Assembly: GCA_010093685.1 (NCBI GenBank)
Contig: MU006220.1
Location: 1,333,502 to 1,397,501, forward strand
DNA: 64,000 bases
Reading direction: 5' to 3'
Source: Ophiobolus disseminans
Taxonomy: Eukaryota; Ascomycota; Dothideomycetes; Pleosporales; Phaeosphaeriaceae
Under the pieces are notes generated by a model. The model had not been told where the DNA came from. It searched no databases and saw only the letters and a program-made list of their open reading frames with translations. A program made the translations under genes and the position numbers. Positions 9,591 to 19,594 of this stretch are shown here, piece after piece. Each line of letters starts with the position of its first letter. The first letter of the stretch is position 1.

Positions 9591-11348
9591 CTACTGCTCC
9601 CCCGCAGCTCCGCCAACCTGATCACCTCCCTCCTTATCATCTCCCTCCTTATCATCTCCCTCCTTATCATCTCCCTCCTTATCATCTCCCTCCTTATCAT
9701 CTCCCTCCTTATCATCTCCCNNNNNNNNNNCTCCCTCCTTATCATCTCCCTCCTTATCATCTCCCTCCTTATCATCTCCCTCCTTATCATCTCCCTCCTT
9801 ATCATCTCCCTCCTTATCATCTCCCTCCTTGCGCCCCAACTTCTTCTCAATCCTCTTCCGAAGCGACTTCACCTTATCAGTCTCATTGAAACTGCGCTTC
9901 ATCCGCCGCGGACAGTCTACAAAAACTTCCCGCAGCCAGATGGTAAACGGATCGAAGGGCCCGCAATATAGCTGCATTGTGCGCCGCGAGCCGCGACCAA
10001 AGACGCTGTGGATACTCAAGACACTATCGCGGTTGCGATTGCGCCAGGTGTACTTGGCTAACTCTTGTAACTGGTCGATTTGTTCGGGGGTATAGGGTAG
10101 GAGGATGCTGTCGCGAAGCGAGGAGGTTGGTGTAGACTGGTTTACGATTCGTAAGTTGCTGTTGGGTGGTGTAGATACTTCGCCGCAGTCAAGCTCAACA
10201 TCAGAAGTGATGGAGCTTGTAGGCGAAATGTTTACGACCTGTGGAGTGATGAGAGTAGTCAAAGTTCCGCGGTCGTGCAGGACATAAGAGGCGGTAGAGT
10301 CGCGGTTTGGCTGGGCAGCACGTGGGTCAACGCCAGACGATGTAGGCGAACTATTTACGGCCCATGATGTGCTACCAACATTAACGGATACGATGCCCAG
10401 ATCGTGGGTGATGTGGGATGTGGTGGAGTCATGGCGTGAGGGAATTATAGGGAACGGGAATTGTGATTGGGTATTTGGGCTATATACCTCACGAATTGCA
10501 TCCCGCAGTGAAGAGCTGAGAGGCTCAGGCACGATGAGTGCACGGTACCCTTCGGCGTAGTCCTCGGATGGGGAACGGCGTCGAGGCAGCGCGGATGATA
10601 ATTCGTGGGTGGGAACTTGGACAACATTCCGGTTCAAACCATCGTCGTGGTAGTCGTAGAGGAGATGGCTGTAGTTTTCAGTTGTGGGCGGCAGTGATGA
10701 TGACAAGCTCGCAGCTCCGGCCCGACGGCGAGAGCGCGGAATTGTGTCATCGACAGTGCGAACAAATGGACGACCAAGTTGAGCTGAAGCCACATTTCTA
10801 ACACGGCGGTCAGTGTATGGCTCTGTGGTATCGTGATCACGAGTTCGCGGACGGCTAGATCCAGTTACAATCGCATCTCCAACCTGAAGGTTGGAGCGCA
10901 GATGGACAGTAACATGAACGACCTGTGGGCGGCCTACCTGAGCTGTGGTCGCAACTTTAACAACGCAGTTGAGGTCCGGCTCTATAAGATCAGGGCTGGG
11001 AGCCCGTGGAGAATCAAGTCGGTCTGTGGCCTCATCTCCAACAAGACGGTTGGAGCGAGACTGTGTGGATTGAGTTACTTCAACGAGCCGTGGACGTGCC
11101 GAGTGAGCTGTAGTTGCGACTCCAACGTGACTATTGGAGCGCGGCTGTGGCTCGTCGGCAGTATGATGTCGTAGAGGACCAGGGCGGTGGGAGCCCTCGC
11201 CCCCAAAGGGATGAGATAAGTAAGGATGCGAGCCTTGAGGGTGGCCATGCTGCATCACACTGCGTGCGTGCTGGGAGTGGGAGCCCGACATTGGCGCGCG
11301 CTGCTGTGCTTGAGGCGCTGGTTGCGAATGGAGTTGGCATCCTGACAT
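9591..11348 (-). CDS. Low-complexity hypothetical protein with a GDDKE repeat tail
   Basis: One open frame of 585 residues from the ATG at 11348; an upstream in-frame start at 11402 would add 18 residues. No known domain is recognised. The protein is Ser/Thr/Arg-rich and probably disordered. Two sets of internal repeats can be read: three about 35-residue units built on (V/A)ATTA..xRP..V (nt 10704-11135), and two to three units built on RDSTxSxxxHDxG...NxSPTSS (nt 10107-10436). A more ordered segment follows (around YTPEQIDQLQELAKYTW and FDPFTIWLREVF), then a basic linker and a tail of about 14 GDDKE pentapeptides encoded by the 15-bp minisatellite. A 10-N assembly gap lies in that tail, so its real length is uncertain. 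Function unknown. Confidence 0.6.
   Translation of the reverse strand: MSGCQLHSQPAPQAQQRAPMSGSHSQHARSVMQHGHPQGSHPYLSHPFGGEGSHRPGPLRHHTADEPQPRSNSHVGVATTAHSARPRLVEVTQSTQSRSNRLVGDEATDRLDSPRAPSPDLIEPDLNCVVKVATTAQVGRPQVVHVTVHLRSNLQVGDAIVTGSSRPRTRDHDTTEPYTDRRVRNVASAQLGRPFVRTVDDTIPRSRRRAGAASLSSSLPPTTENYSHLLYDYHDDGLNRNVVQVPTHELSSALPRRRSPSEDYAEGYRALIVPEPLSSSLRDAIREVYSPNTQSQFPFPIIPSRHDSTTSHITHDLGIVSVNVGSTSWAVNSSPTSSGVDPRAAQPNRDSTASYVLHDRGTLTTLITPQVVNISPTSSITSDVELDCGEVSTPPNSNLRIVNQSTPTSSLRDSILLPYTPEQIDQLQELAKYTWRNRNRDSVLSIHSVFGRGSRRTMQLYCGPFDPFTIWLREVFVDCPRRMKRSFNETDKVKSLRKRIEKKLGRKEGDDKEGDDKEGDDKEGDDKEGDDKEGDDKEGXXXXGDDKEGDDKEGDDKEGDDKEGDDKEGDDKEGGDQVGGAAGEQ
9626..9835. repeat. 15-bp minisatellite with assembly gap
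   Basis: Perfect head-to-tail copies of CTCCCTCCTTATCAT (plus strand) start at 9626. Thirteen units fit if the N run is counted, followed by a diverged fourteenth ending at 9835. The Ns at 9721-9730 replace exactly the last ten bases of one unit, so phase and reading frame are kept. Copy number may be collapsed in the assembly. Confidence 0.97.
9721..9730. other. Assembly gap (10 N)
   Basis: Ten Ns inside the minisatellite. The size matches the missing part of one repeat unit, but the true gap length cannot be known from this sequence. Confidence 0.95.
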
Positions 11349-11766
11349 GATGATAGGAGTGAAGTACCTTAGTACCGCGAGAAACGACACATAAGTAGGC
11401 AAAATGAGCTGTGTAGTATGGACAGTGTGTCCAACATTGTGTGCCTATAATGCTATAGATCCCTACAGTGCAGCGTACCGGACCGAAAAACAACGAAACA
11501 ACGTGATCCTCGAACGGCCTTCGGCGTGCACAATGCTATCATCTTGTCGATTGATAAAAAGATGCGCAAGACGATGGGTGAACCTGCAACTTTGATCAAT
11601 CATCACAATATCCAAATAAACACACAGTAATAAAAACAAAAACGAAAAGGGCATAAAATCACAAGCAACATGATACTGGCATTGTAAACACACAAATCAA
11701 CCCAACTCCTCTATCCCAAGCCAAACTCTCACATCCTCAACCACTTAAACATAACATATCTCAACC
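11349..11766. other. Intergenic between two minus-strand hypothetical genes
   Basis: 418 bp, A/T-rich towards 11600-11760, with no coding signal. It should hold the promoter of the GDDKE-tail gene and the 3' end of the next gene. Confidence 0.4.
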
Positions 11767-12669
11767 CTACAACTCGCGTGCAATCTGCATCCACACATCG
11801 TCAGCATCATTCCAAACACACCGAACAGCACCAGCATTACTTACTCTGACCGTCCCAGGCTCCAGCGTATCAGAGTCCGGCCGACCGAAATGGACAAGCT
11901 CCTTGGTCATGCAGCGATGGCGCGCGTCTTCGGTGCTGCAATCGTGGACCTTGGGGCGCGCGACGTGACGGCGCTGAGGTGGTGCTGAGGGCATTGAGCC
12001 GCAAGCTTTGAGGACTAAAGGCGCGGTGGAAGGTACATCGTCGTATGTGTACGCGACGATGTCGTGTTGCTCGGGCGGGGGTTTGGCGCATTGTTCGTCG
12101 ATTAATGTCGTGAGACTTATGTATTTGTCTAGCGAAGCACGAGATTCGATATCGTTGTTTGTGGTGCAATTTTTTGTCTCAACCCTCTTCCGCTTCATTG
12201 CCGGCTTCGTCCCTCTGCGCTCCTCCTTCTTGATCACACGCACTTCCTTCGGCGGCCCTGCAATTTTCGGAAAATTCTGCTGCCTGTGCACTATTTCGTC
12301 CTGGGTCACCGGCACCGGATCCATCATCTCAACGGCCTTGACGACGCCGTTCCGTGGCTGGAAGAGATGGCCTAAGCTACTGCGGCGAAGAACTGGAGTG
12401 GGATTGCCTGGGCGGACCGAGTTGCCGTTGAGGTCGAGAACCGTCGCCGGAACGGTGGTACTGGGGAAGCTTATTGCGGGAAATCGTCTTGCCAACTCAG
12501 AGTAATCGGTGTAATAGAGGGAGGAGTCATCAGAGTAGACACTAGATGAATAGGGAGAATAGACACTGGGCGAATTAGAGGAATAGATGCAGGGAGAAGC
12601 GGAAGAATAGGCTCTGGACGACGCGCTGAGTTCGCCCCTGACTCTGTCTCTGGAGCTTGGGTCACCCAT
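11767..12669 (-). CDS. Hypothetical Ser/Tyr-rich protein with basic motif
   Basis: 300 residues from the ATG at 12669. The same frame is open to an earlier ATG at 12849, but the added 60 residues look like translated leader (hydrophobic and Cys-rich, unlike the rest). The N-terminus has irregular Ser-Tyr repeats (IYSSNSPSVYSPYSSSVYS, about residues 28-50). A basic cluster (KRKRVETK, about residue 160) could be a nuclear localisation signal. The last 40 residues look more ordered (GTVRVSNAGAVRCVW). No family is recognised and the function is unknown. It lies tandem to the GDDKE-tail gene on the same strand. Confidence 0.55.
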   Translation of the reverse strand: MGDPSSRDRVRGELSASSRAYSSASPCIYSSNSPSVYSPYSSSVYSDDSSLYYTDYSELARRFPAISFPSTTVPATVLDLNGNSVRPGNPTPVLRRSSLGHLFQPRNGVVKAVEMMDPVPVTQDEIVHRQQNFPKIAGPPKEVRVIKKEERRGTKPAMKRKRVETKNCTTNNDIESRASLDKYISLTTLIDEQCAKPPPEQHDIVAYTYDDVPSTAPLVLKACGSMPSAPPQRRHVARPKVHDCSTEDARHRCMTKELVHFGRPDSDTLEPGTVRVSNAGAVRCVWNDADDVWMQIAREL

Positions 12670-13065
12670 TAATAGCTGGAAAATGTTTGTCAAGAAGACT
12701 AAATTTCGAGGGGGTACGGAGAGTAACTTGTTAGCAGTCTGAACAAGGAAGTAATGTGGCAGACAAGTATAAGAAGATCGGTAGCATCTAGCATGGTGAA
12801 TGAACAGTGTCATAAAAAATAACCGTGACCTGAAAACACAGTGAGACAATGTACATGTGGAGGTTCTGTCTTAGCAGGATTCAGAGAGCTGAGACATTGA
12901 GCACTAAATACCGTCTATCCCAGCGCTATGCAACGAAAATGACTTAGCCCGATGCGCTGAGGTGCATCTTGATGTTTCTGAACGCCAAACGCCAGACATG
13001 TTCTCGAAACTCAACTTATATGGTGACGGTGGTAGATCTGTACAAGAGTCGTTGGTCGGGTAGTT
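12670..13065. other. Intergenic
   Basis: 396 bp upstream of the Ser/Tyr-rich gene and downstream of the UTP5-like gene. Nothing recognisable seen. Confidence 0.4.
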
Positions 13066-14466
13066 CTAGCGCCGACCCGATATCCCGGCTCGTGCTGCGG
13101 TCGACCGCCTCGCTGGCTTTGACTCTTCTTCGCTCCCCGACACGCCCTCATCGTCTTCCAGATCGTCGCTCATGGGGTCCGACATCTCGTCTCCAGTGTC
13201 AACATCCGTCTCTTCCGCTTCGTCGTCTATCATGTTATCAGAGTCGTCGCTGCCCTCCTCGGTGTCATCGTTGACTTCCATGGTTGTTGGCATCTCATCA
13301 ATCGAGCTCTCGTCGTCGTTCTCGAAGTCTTCACGTAGTCGCTTTTGCGCGCCAGTCGGTGCGTCGCCTTCAATCGAATCGTTGTCGGAAGATACATAAT
13401 CGTCCTCGCCTTCGATGTAGATGACTGCCTCCTCTTCGTCGTCGTCTGCTACTCTTCTTTGGATGTGTTTCCGGAAGTTGAGTTGAGCTTGTAACATGTC
13501 GAGACGTCCTTTGAGTGAAAGCAGGGGCTGTAGACCGTTGGCGCGCTCTTTCAGCACTTTGTTCAAGGTGGCTAGTTGCTTCACAAGCTGTGGCTGACTG
13601 GCGAGGTACCCGCCATGTGCAACAAGCGACCACTGCACCCATATCATAAGCATGCCCGCTCGTCCAGGCTTCTTGTGCAACCGCTCCGCAAGCTTTTGTA
13701 GTAGGTTTCCAACAAGTGGTGATGGTAGACGCTCGACGGTCGCACAGATTGCGTCAATCTCCACGTTGCGCAGACACGTCTCAAGAAGGTCCTGGTCGTT
13801 GGTTCGTAGTGCCTGTGTAAGGACAGTTCCTAGCGAGTTCAAGGACGGTGCGGTGCGGGCGCGATTCTGCGATGCCGTCGCCAGGGTTCGTGAGTCTGCG
13901 TCGGCGCCAGCAAATGTGGTCTCGACATCCACGATTTGTGATTCTCGTACCGGTTCCGGATCGTGTGCGCGCAGGCGGTCGCCGAATGAAAGCTCCTCGG
14001 CATCGGCAGTCTCGTCATCCACGGTCCGGTCTCCGTCCTCGCCATGTCCATTGACTGCAGGCGCCGCATCCTCTGCCTGTGCACCGGCATGGGTATCTTC
14101 CTCGAGGACATGCTCTTCACTAGCATCGTCGCTTTCTTCCTCCGCGCTGCTGCTGATCTCAATGATTTCCTGCGCCGCGTCCTTCATGTCGACATCCCCA
14201 TGGCCGGCCTGGCCTCCACCCACTACTGCCGTAGCTTCGTCGACCCGGTCATTCAGTCCGTTTTTGACGCCGTTGGTCTTTGCCGTGGGCTTGTGTGCTG
14301 TTGTGCCGTTCACGAGCGCTTTGAAGCCATTTTGGCGCACTGCTGCAGGCGACTGGGCAAGCTTCGCTTTTTTTGCGGGCGGCGCACTATCGCGGGTCGC
14401 CTTTGAGTTTTTCTGGCTGCGCGAGGCTACTGCGGCGGGCATATTGGCGGTTGCCGTCGTTTGCAC
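13066..14466 (-). CDS. UTP5: UTP5-like small-subunit processome protein (Utp12 domain)
   Basis: A single 466-residue frame; an ATG eight codons further in (14442) is an equally possible start. The N-terminal 200 residues are charged and disordered. Residues about 208-325 (starting SLGTVLTQALRTND, containing LPSPLVGNLLQKLAERL and MLMIWVQWSLVAHGGYL) match the helical Utp12 domain of U3 snoRNP/t-UTP subunits. The C-terminus is strongly acidic (Asp/Glu/Ser-rich) and ends in a basic tail, typical of nucleolar proteins. The expected role is 18S pre-rRNA transcription and processing in the nucleolus. There is no WD40 propeller as in yeast Utp5/human WDR43; a short Utp12-only form seems usual in filamentous fungi, from memory. 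Divergent from BDF1. Confidence 0.78.
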   Translation of the reverse strand: MQTTATANMPAAVASRSQKNSKATRDSAPPAKKAKLAQSPAAVRQNGFKALVNGTTAHKPTAKTNGVKNGLNDRVDEATAVVGGGQAGHGDVDMKDAAQEIIEISSSAEEESDDASEEHVLEEDTHAGAQAEDAAPAVNGHGEDGDRTVDDETADAEELSFGDRLRAHDPEPVRESQIVDVETTFAGADADSRTLATASQNRARTAPSLNSLGTVLTQALRTNDQDLLETCLRNVEIDAICATVERLPSPLVGNLLQKLAERLHKKPGRAGMLMIWVQWSLVAHGGYLASQPQLVKQLATLNKVLKERANGLQPLLSLKGRLDMLQAQLNFRKHIQRRVADDDEEEAVIYIEGEDDYVSSDNDSIEGDAPTGAQKRLREDFENDDESSIDEMPTTMEVNDDTEEGSDDSDNMIDDEAEETDVDTGDEMSDPMSDDLEDDEGVSGSEEESKPARRSTAARAGISGRR

Positions 14467-15484
14467 GGGAGGGCGAGGCTGGTGCAGTGTTCTGCTGCCT
14501 GAAATCTAGATGGTTGGGCGTCAGGACAGGCTGAAGGTGTACAGGGCATTCATCATGCAGTCCGAGAAAAAGTTCGAGGTGGGTCCATGTTATTGCGCTA
14601 GTCACATGCGGTATAGCGCCCTAGTCTTCAACATTCGAACTGGAAGGCGCGACCATCGTTGGCAGCGCCCCTTCCAGTCGTGGATACAGCAAGGCACGAT
14701 GGTGAAGTGATGGAGATGTTGCAGCCGCACAGAGATGCATCAGATGGAGATGGCGGAGCATGCGGAGGGCGTCGTGGTCTGTTCGACATCCCCAGTGAGC
14801 CACGGCCAGATAGAGGCTAGGGGCTCCTCAGGGGCCGCCTCTCTTGGCTAGGATGGCGGTCGGTAGTCGGACTCTTAAAGAGTTCAGCGTCCCTCGCTCG
14901 ACTTTGAGAACAAAGTTGCTCGCTTTGCCCGATCCTCCGAAACTGCCCGCACATTACTCGCTCCCCACCACATTCACCTACCATCAACCGCGGCCCAACG
15001 CGCGACCGCGCCCAGACTTTGCGCTGCACCGACACCTACGGACATAACAATCGTCGCGCGTCCCAGCAGCTGCAGCCTACTAGCGCTCACCGGCCCCTGT
15101 GCTTTACCTCACTGCCGCCAACCGTGCGTCCGTTTGTGTCTTGTTGTTGCAGCTGTGAGCTCTCTATTTTCCCGCTCGCACGCGCGCCTCGCCGCACGAC
15201 AACAACGCGTCGGCGCTTCGGGTCCTTGAGTCATCGCCGCGCAACTCTTTGAAGCTCGTCGCCACCACCCTTGTAAGTCACATGACCTCAAATCTGTTTC
15301 AGCCTCCTGCGCGCGATTTAAATAACTCGCGCGCTGCCCCTCCTTCTTGTTTGCACTTTACCGACCAAGCCACACCTCAACTTTACCCCACTTGATCCTG
15401 CACACGCGCTACCAAGCTCCCCCAACACTCGATCTTGGGTCCTCTATTTGTACGCGTCGATCACTGCAGTCGCGTGCTCCGAAT
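14467..15484. other. Intergenic, divergent promoter of UTP5-like and BDF1
   Basis: About 1 kb between divergent housekeeping genes. It is GC-rich with pyrimidine tracts and carries an inverted repeat around a TTTAAATA element (15309-15334), listed separately. No coding sequence is supported. Confidence 0.5.
15309..15334. promoter_or_regulatory. Inverted repeat around TTTAAATA upstream of BDF1
   Basis: Perfect 8-bp arms GCGCGCGA and TCGCGCGC flank the 10-base centre TTTAAATAAC, about 150 bp before the BDF1 ATG. The A/T core could act as a TATA-like element and the CGCG arms as a protein-binding site. This is inference from shape only. Confidence 0.4.
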
Positions 15485-18335
15485 ATGGCAGTCGCTAATC
15501 TTTCCCGAACAGCTCCTGCACCAAACACCACGCCCGACAAGTCAGCCGTGCGCAACCTCGCCTTTCACTCTTATGGACCTATGGCAGTGATGACATCACC
15601 TGCTTTCGACAAAACACCTCTAGACCTCAAGGCGAGCGCATTTGCGCCGGCAGACGGCATGGCACTGGATACAGCACCAAATGGGTGAGTGCGCCCATTC
15701 ACCTGCCGTCCCTCACCGTGCCTTTCAACACCCAACAGCCACCTCTCACCCTGCGTGTCCTTTACTGACATACCTCAGCGTCCACGACGTGCTCTTCGAC
15801 GAGCCTAGACCAAACACCGACCCAGCCGAGGACCTTGCGCAACCCAAAACATCCATAAACGGCAATCACACAATTGAGGACACGTCAGCGCCGCCACCAG
15901 CAGTTGAACCCGCCACAAACGTGTCCAGCGGCATCGACGGCATCGCGCAATTTCTGCCCGACAGCCAGCAAGATACAAACTCGTTGTTTGGCGACTCCGA
16001 CATGGGCGCAGCCTCGGTAGGACATGCGGTCGAGGCGCCAACGTCGGATCTGCGCGAGGAGCCTGCCACTGCTGAAGAGCTTTCAGTTGCGCACGAAGCG
16101 TCACTCGAGAGCACACAAACCGTGCCAGAGACTCAATTTGCCCCGAAAGAGGAAGCGTCTCTAGACGCCATGGACACGTCTGCAGATGGTTCCGAGGATA
16201 CCAAACCTATTGAATCGTCCGCGCCGCCTACGAAACCGATGCATGACCTCACAATTCAAACGAACTCTGATGACTTTACTGCACAAATCGTCTCAACACA
16301 ATCGCCTGCGATCATCGATCGAGACATGGAGGATGCGCCATCGTCTGGAAAGGTGCGCCCGCGTGAAGACGACGAAGATGATGTCCCAGATGCGAAGCGC
16401 ACGAAAACCGAGGACGAGTCGATGAGTCAAATGGACTTCAAGATTCCCGAGGTACCCGGACACGCAGATCAGCCAAACGGCAATGGTGTATCCTCGGCGC
16501 CAGGCTCGAGCTCGGCTCAAGAGCCCTCGGGAGTGCACAACGCTGTGGATTTCGAGGAATGGCCTTCTACTCCGATGACGAACGCGCAGAACAAGTTCTT
16601 ACTTGAAAGAATAAGGAACACCAAGAAGATCAAAGTTTCGCTGGCGTTCAAAGACCCCGTCGATCACGTTGCTCTCGGTATACCCACTTACCCTGACTTC
16701 GTCACGAAACCGATGGATCTGTCCACGATGGAAAATAAGTTGAAGGAGAACAGGTACACTCAAGTCAGGGAGTTCATGGCAGACTTGGACCAGATGATTG
16801 AGAATAGCGAGCTGTTCAACAACAAGCAACACCCGGTCACTCAAGCAGGGTACAACTTGCGCGCCTACTTCCTAAAGGGCATGGGTAAAATGCCACGGGG
16901 AGGTGTGGAGGAGCCGCCCAAGCCAGTAAAGGCGAAGAAGCCGACAGTGAACACTGCGCCCAAAGCCCGCCGTGAATCGAGGGTTGCCCCGCCCACCGTC
17001 AAGTCTCCAGCAGCACCAACCCCAACGGCGACCTCGTCCTCGGGAGCGTGGCCACTTCAGGATGGGGTGCCCGTTATCCGCCGCGATTCGACAAGCGCAC
17101 TCGACCGACCCAAGCGTGAAATCCATAGACCTTCTAAAGATTTGCCATACAGCAGTGCCAAGCCACGGAAGAAGAAGTACCAGCAGGAGCTCAAGTTCTG
17201 CGAGAGCGTTCTGGCCGAGCTGATGAAGCCAAAGTACAGTGCCGTCTCGTACCCCTTTGTGTCACCTGTGGATCCCGTAGCTTTGAACATTCCTTCGTAT
17301 CTCACAATCATCAAGAAGCCCATGGACTTCGGAACGATCGAGAAGAACTTGAAGAACGGAGCATACCAGAGCGCCAAGGACTTCTATAAAGATGCCCAAC
17401 TGGTCTTTGGTAATTGCTACAAGTTCAACCCAGAGGGTGATGCCGTCAACAAGATGGGACATCAGCTGGAAGAGATCTTCGAGAAGTTGTGGGATGAAAA
17501 GGAGGCTTGGCTCGCTCAGCACGCACCTGCTCCTGAGCAGTCTCCCGAGCTCTACTCGGATGAAGAGGAGGAGGAAGAAGAGGAGGAGGAAGCAGATCCT
17601 GCTACAGCTCAGTTTCTCGCTATCCAGAAGCAGATCGCCGAGTTGAACCAGACCGCTCAGGCTCTGCTTCAGCAGCAACACGGTGGCAACAAGCGCAGCT
17701 CCCCCAAGGCAAGCTCCAAGAAGAAGAAGGGTGCGGCCCCAAAGCAGCGGAAACCAAGCCTTCCTGGTGCTCTTTCTGTTCCTCCTCCAGTGAACAAGAG
17801 CGGGCGTTCGAAACCACGGACCAAGGCCCCAGCGCCACTGTCGTTTGTCCAGAAACAGGAAATCTCAGAAGGCATCAGCACATTGGGTGATGCTGATATG
17901 CGCAAGGCCGTCCAGATCATTCGCAACGGCTGCCCGCATCTTGCGAATGTGCATGATGATGAAATGGAGCTTGACATGGATGAGATAAATGATGATACCC
18001 TCAGAGAGCTCTTCAAGTTCATCAAGTCGATTCGTGGTCCGAAAGGAGGCGTTCCGGCCGATGATGACTTCGAGCCGCCGCGCCAGGTCACCAAGCAGAC
18101 GGCCAATAGGCCGAAGAAGAACAAGCCCATGGGCAAGACGGAGCAGGAGGACAACATGCGCAAGATCCAGGAGAAATTACAGTCGTTCCAGGGTGGCGCG
18201 TCCGGATCCAGCCAGTCTCCAGCTGGTAAGTTGTTAGTGAATGTATTCGGTGACTTGAAACTGACCTCTGTAGCAAATGATGATGCATCCAGCGATGACG
18301 ATGAGTCAAGCGGATCCGAGAGCGAAGAGGAGTAG
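15485..18335 (+). CDS. BDF1: BDF1-like double bromodomain/ET chromatin protein
   Basis: Exons 15485-15684, 15779-18225 and 18274-18335 give 902 residues. Intron 1 is GTGAGT...TCAG, 94 nt. Intron 2 is GTAAGT...GTAG with an ACTGAC branch; it is 48 nt, a multiple of three, so the frame stays open through it. Bromodomain 1 spans about residues 333-438 (KVSLAFKDPVD, MDLSTMENKL, binding Asn in ELFNNKQH). Bromodomain 2 spans about 531-648 (MDFGTIEKNL, CYKFNPEGD with the acetyl-lysine Asn). An acidic tract is near 661-675, and an extra-terminal (NET) domain lies at about 755-823, followed by an acidic Ser-rich tail. This is the BET layout: binding of acetylated histones H3/H4, and in yeast partnership with TFIID and SWR1. 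It sits two genes from RVB1, which shares the SWR1 complex; the proximity may be chance. Confidence 0.95.
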
Positions 18336-19594
18336 ACTGCTCCTCCCGCCTCTCATTTCATCCATTTCAGGACTGGCCCGGCCCGTCTTTGACCTCTTGC
18401 CATTCATAATTGACTACAACCTTGCGCTTCCTTGCCAGTGGTTGGTGCGATTAACAGTTCGTTATCGATTACGGGAAGGTCGCCGGCAGGATCTGCGCCA
18501 TACTGTCAGCGTGCATCTGATGACTGTGAACTCCCTTACCTTGAACAACCATGACAACCAACAACTTCCCACCACAACACTCGACCTGTGTACAATATTC
18601 TGCTCGCTCCCCATACAAGTACTCGAGGGTGTTAATGCCGGCAATGGATAATGATCTGACGTGGATTGTGTTTTTGGATCCTATCAGCAGTCGATTTTGG
18701 CTGTGCATCCTTGATTGAAAGCTGGCGAGGGGGGTTGCCGGAAGTGGAAGGCCTGGCAGGGCGGTTTTTGCCTGTATGACTATGCTCCTAAGTGGAGAGC
18801 TTGAATCAATAAACAACATATCCACCATGCTGGTCTCACTTGTCGTGTGATGTCTCGTCGTAGCGTCCTTGCCCTGTTGATGGGAGACATGGCGAGTAAG
18901 AACCATTGGGTGGACGGCAAGGTCCACTTCGATTTGTTCTTCGAACGTGGAGACTGGTTTTGGGTCGTGTAGTCCGCCCCCTAGAACTTCCCGTAGGCAG
19001 TGGTGACGCGGGCGTGAGTCGATCGGGTACGGGCATTCCGAAAGAGCGACCGCCGTGAGCCTGCTTCGAGTGTAGTGGACGGCGCGTTGCCTGTGTCGCC
19101 GTTAGTGATTTGTCTGCGGCGAGGGTTTGAAAATACGGTACGCGCTACGGAGGGTTGCGCACGCATAGGAGGGTCCCTTGAATGCGCAGTGAGTCCCGTT
19201 GTGTGACAAATTGTTGGAGACGACAGGAAGGGAAGGTGCGACGGTCCAAGACCAAGGCTCTCAGAAGGGTAGTAATGCGATATTCGAAGCGAAAGTAGCA
19301 GCAGCGTAGACGGGCAGAAGTATGCAGTGTTACTGGCGTAGAGAGGCGACTGGTATGGATCTTGTGAGCGGAGCGGAGGTGGGGACATCTTGGTTGGGGG
19401 ACGGGTGATCAAGTGCGCAGCCCTGACCCTAGCGCGTTGCCTTTCGCGAACCTTTTGAGATCCTCGAGCTTGAGCAGCCAAACACAACCACGCGCGCGCC
19501 TGAGCTCCCCATCAGCACACTCATCCCACCCTTTACCTGCCCAAATAATCTTTCCCGACCACCAGACACGCATTGAACACTTGCGATAGCCAAC
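18336..19594. other. Intergenic between BDF1 and RVB1
   Basis: 1.26 kb containing the BDF1 3' region and the RVB1 promoter. A minus-strand frame is open from 19090 to 18469 but has no recognisable family and no sure start (see findings). I do not call a gene. Confidence 0.4.

Noticed and set aside
9344..9971. Plus-strand frames through the minisatellite (LPPYH and SLLII repeats)
   Set aside because: Open only because the 15-bp unit lacks stops in these frames. The flanks show no coding character; the minus-strand frame is long on the non-repeat side.
13652..14509. 285-codon Ser/Ala-rich plus-strand frame
   Set aside because: Antisense shadow of the UTP5-like gene, whose Utp12 domain is recognisable.
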